6,830 bases of DNA from the NCBI GenBank assembly GCA_900769845.1, contig CAAGIF010000194.1, positions 1 to 6,830 on the forward strand, in the 5' to 3' direction. The position numbers and the translations under genes were made by a program. The notes below the pieces were generated by a model that was not told the origin of the DNA, ran no database searches, and was given only the letters and a program-made list of their open reading frames with translations. This document shows positions 5,457 to 6,830 of this stretch, one piece after another (position 1 is the stretch's first letter; the number at the start of each line of letters is the position of its first letter). The DNA is from an uncultured Oscillospiraceae bacterium. Its GTDB lineage: Bacteria; Bacillota_A; Clostridia; Oscillospirales; Oscillospiraceae.

Positions 5457-6662
5457 ATGAAGAAACTTACCCGGATCCTATCCTATGTGCTGGTGGCAAC
5501 ACTGGCTTCGGCGCTGACCTTTTTTGCGCTGGGGTTTGTTGTTCTGCAATCCGGCAGCGATCAATCCCAAAGCGTCAAGCTTCCGCAAGCCGTGAGTTCC
5601 CAATCCAAGCTGGATCAGCTGGCAGATCTGATCGAAGAACGGTTCATCGGCGAGGCGAACAGAACAGAATATGAGGATGCTGCGGCTGCCGCCATGGTGG
5701 ACGCCCTGGGAGACCGGTGGAGCTATTACATTCCTGCGGATCAGTTCCAGGCTCATGTGGAAACCATGGAAAATGCCTATGTGGGCATCGGCGTTACCAT
5801 TCTGGTGATGGAGGATGCCTCCGGCTTTGAAATTACCAAGGTCAACAAGGGAAGCCCTGCGGAGGAAGCGGGGATCCTGCCGGGAGATGTGATCGTGACC
5901 ATTGCAGGACACTCTGCTGCGGGCATGACCGCCGAGGATGCCAGAAATCTGGTGCGGGGAGAGGAAAACACCGAGGTCATCCTGGGAATTCAACGGGATG
6001 GTAAAGTTATGGACCTGTCCGTTATGAGAAAGCGGGTTCTGAATCCTGTGGCGGAATACCGGATGCTGGAGCAGAATATCGGCCTGGTTACCATTTTTAA
6101 CTTTGATGAGCGCTGCGCTTCGGAGACGATTACGGCTATTGAAAGCCTTTTGGAAGAAGGCGCTCAGGCGATCATCTTTGATGTCCGGAACAATCCCGGC
6201 GGCTATAAGCACGAACTGGTGAAGGTGCTGGATTATCTGCTGCCCGAAGGACCGCTGTTCCGCAGCGAAGACTACCAGGGTAAGGTTTCCGTGGATGAAT
6301 CCGATGCCAAATGCCTGGATATTCCTATGGCGGTGCTGGTCAACAGCGAGAGCTATTCCGCAGCAGAGTTTTTCGCAGCGGCGCTTTCTGAGTATGATGC
6401 TGCCATTGTGGTGGGTCAGCAGACCAGCGGAAAGGGTTACTTCCAAACTACTATCCAGCTTAAGGACGGTTCTGCCGTGGGCCTGTCCGTGGGAAAATAC
6501 ACCACACCCAGGGGTGTAAGTCTGGCGGATGTGGGAATTACCCCGGATATTCCGGTGGATGTGGACGATGAAACCTTCTCCCGGATCTATGCGGGGATCT
6601 GTCCGGTGGAAGAAGATCCCCAAATACAGGCGGCTTTGGAAACTCTTAAAACTGGCCAATAA
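5457..6662 (+). CDS. PDZ-containing S41 family C-terminal processing protease (CtpA/CtpB-like)
   Basis: Serine protease, predicted to be membrane-anchored with its active domain outside the cell, which cleaves substrates from or near the C-terminus. The protein has 401 residues, somewhat shorter than B. subtilis CtpB. It shows a signal anchor (about 5-30), a helical N-terminal region with the DRWSYYIP motif (86-93), a PDZ domain (about 103-193, with KGSPAEEAGILPGDVIVTI) and the S41 core (about 196-370, with FDVRNNPGG at 241-249). Catalytic residues are inferred from spacing: S301 in SYSAAE, K326 in TSGKG and Q330. The intervals of 25 and 4 residues equal those of the CtpB Ser309-Lys334-Gln338 triad, so the enzyme should be active. 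In B. subtilis ctpB also lies beside ftsEX. Substrates are unknown; the secreted M23 proteins of this operon are obvious candidates (inference). A hairpin just upstream may set its level apart from the other genes. Confidence 0.93.
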   Translation: MKKLTRILSYVLVATLASALTFFALGFVVLQSGSDQSQSVKLPQAVSSQSKLDQLADLIEERFIGEANRTEYEDAAAAAMVDALGDRWSYYIPADQFQAHVETMENAYVGIGVTILVMEDASGFEITKVNKGSPAEEAGILPGDVIVTIAGHSAAGMTAEDARNLVRGEENTEVILGIQRDGKVMDLSVMRKRVLNPVAEYRMLEQNIGLVTIFNFDERCASETITAIESLLEEGAQAIIFDVRNNPGGYKHELVKVLDYLLPEGPLFRSEDYQGKVSVDESDAKCLDIPMAVLVNSESYSAAEFFAAALSEYDAAIVVGQQTSGKGYFQTTIQLKDGSAVGLSVGKYTTPRGVSLADVGITPDIPVDVDDETFSRIYAGICPVEEDPQIQAALETLKTGQ

Positions 6663-6708
6663 CCGGAAATGACCTGGTTTTTGCGGAGTTTTCCACGGGA
6701 AAATCCTT
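6661..6708 (+). terminator. Weak hairpins after the S41 protease gene (possible terminator)
   Basis: Two imperfect hairpins lie here. AACCGG (6661-6666) pairs with CTGGTT (6674-6679), one G-U pair, followed by only three T. Next, GGA-G-TTTTCC (6685-6694, one bulged G) pairs with GGAAAATCC (6698-6706) over a 3-base loop, followed by TTGAATT. Neither is a convincing intrinsic terminator, so transcription may run on into the next gene. Confidence 0.3.
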
Positions 6709-6718
6709 GAATTAAACC

Positions 6719-6747
6719 TTGACTGCGGCAGGAATATGAATTATAAT
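6719..6747 (+). promoter_or_regulatory. Sigma-A promoter of the gene at the right edge
   Basis: TTGACT (6719-6724) and a perfect TATAAT (6742-6747) are separated by 17 bases. Transcription should start near 6754, about 37 bases before the next ATG. It is closer to consensus than the ftsE promoter, suggesting a well-expressed gene. Confidence 0.88.
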
Positions 6748-6790
6748 GAGCAAAGCTGTGGATACTTTTATCTGAGAAAGGATTTTAAAT

Positions 6791-6830
6791 ATGGCAAAGG
6801 AATATAAGATTACAAGCCTGCGTCTGGCAG
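6791..6830 (+). CDS. Start of an unidentified gene (cut by window edge)
   Basis: ATG at 6791 follows an AAAGGA (6777-6782) ribosome binding site at 8 bases and the strong promoter at 6719-6747. Only 13 codons are visible, reading MAKEYKITSLRLA. That is too little to identify it. The start is loosely like that of GreA-type transcription elongation factors in Firmicutes, but this is a guess with no real support. It appears to be its own transcription unit, though the weak hairpins upstream leave read-through from the ftsEX operon possible. Confidence 0.65.
   Translation, partial: MAKEYKITSLRLA

Noticed and set aside
1799..6659. Long open frames on the minus strand (for example 1799-2857, 2679-3941, 4275-5324, 5478-6659)
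   Set aside because: They lie wholly opposite well-recognised genes, have odd His/Gln/Gly-rich compositions, no recognisable domains and no ribosome binding sites seen; they mirror the codon bias of the + strand genes.

Overview
This window looks like chromosomal DNA of a Gram-positive, low-to-medium GC Firmicute, most likely a Clostridia-type gut anaerobe of the Oscillospirales/Lachnospiraceae kind. That is an inference from three things: the protein types, the AGGAG-like ribosome binding sites, and two close-to-consensus sigma-A promoters. All genes lie on the + strand. No RNA gene, insertion sequence, CRISPR array or phage gene was seen.

Layout. (1) Positions 1-936 hold the 3' part of a PucR/CdaR-type transcriptional regulator, closed by a strong Rho-independent terminator (950-982). 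(2) A sigma-A promoter at 1069-1097, overlapped by a perfect 9-bp inverted repeat, starts an apparent operon: ftsE (1131-1808), ftsX (1805-2692, ATGA overlap), two tandem paralogous secreted coiled-coil/M23 murein hydrolases (2733-3992 and 4011-5387), and a membrane-anchored PDZ/S41 serine protease of the CtpA/CtpB family (5457-6662). A perfect 12-bp stem-loop sits just before the protease gene. (3) After only weak hairpins, a second sigma-A promoter (6719-6747) drives a gene cut by the window edge (from 6791).

How the genes work together. FtsE (ATPase) and FtsX (membrane subunit) form the FtsEX complex, which in many bacteria uses ATP hydrolysis to switch on a coiled-coil peptidoglycan hydrolase or hydrolase activator outside the membrane (PcsB in pneumococcus, CwlO in Bacillus, EnvC in E. 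coli, RipC in mycobacteria). The two downstream proteins have the expected design: a signal peptide, a coiled-coil hairpin, a flexible linker and a peptidase domain. Both keep a full set of M23 zinc-binding and catalytic residues, so they are probably true endopeptidases and not EnvC-like activators. The S41 protease is a plausible regulator of their amount or processing, by analogy with CTPs that degrade cell-wall hydrolases elsewhere. That link is inference.

The system as a whole is a known type (an FtsEX-hydrolase operon with a CTP neighbour). The less ordinary parts are the tandem duplication of the catalytic partner, the conserved coiled-coil tip with diverged stalk and linker, a C8 tract just before the second catalytic domain, the palindrome over the promoter, and the intra-operon hairpin. 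I found nothing that I would call a wholly new system.
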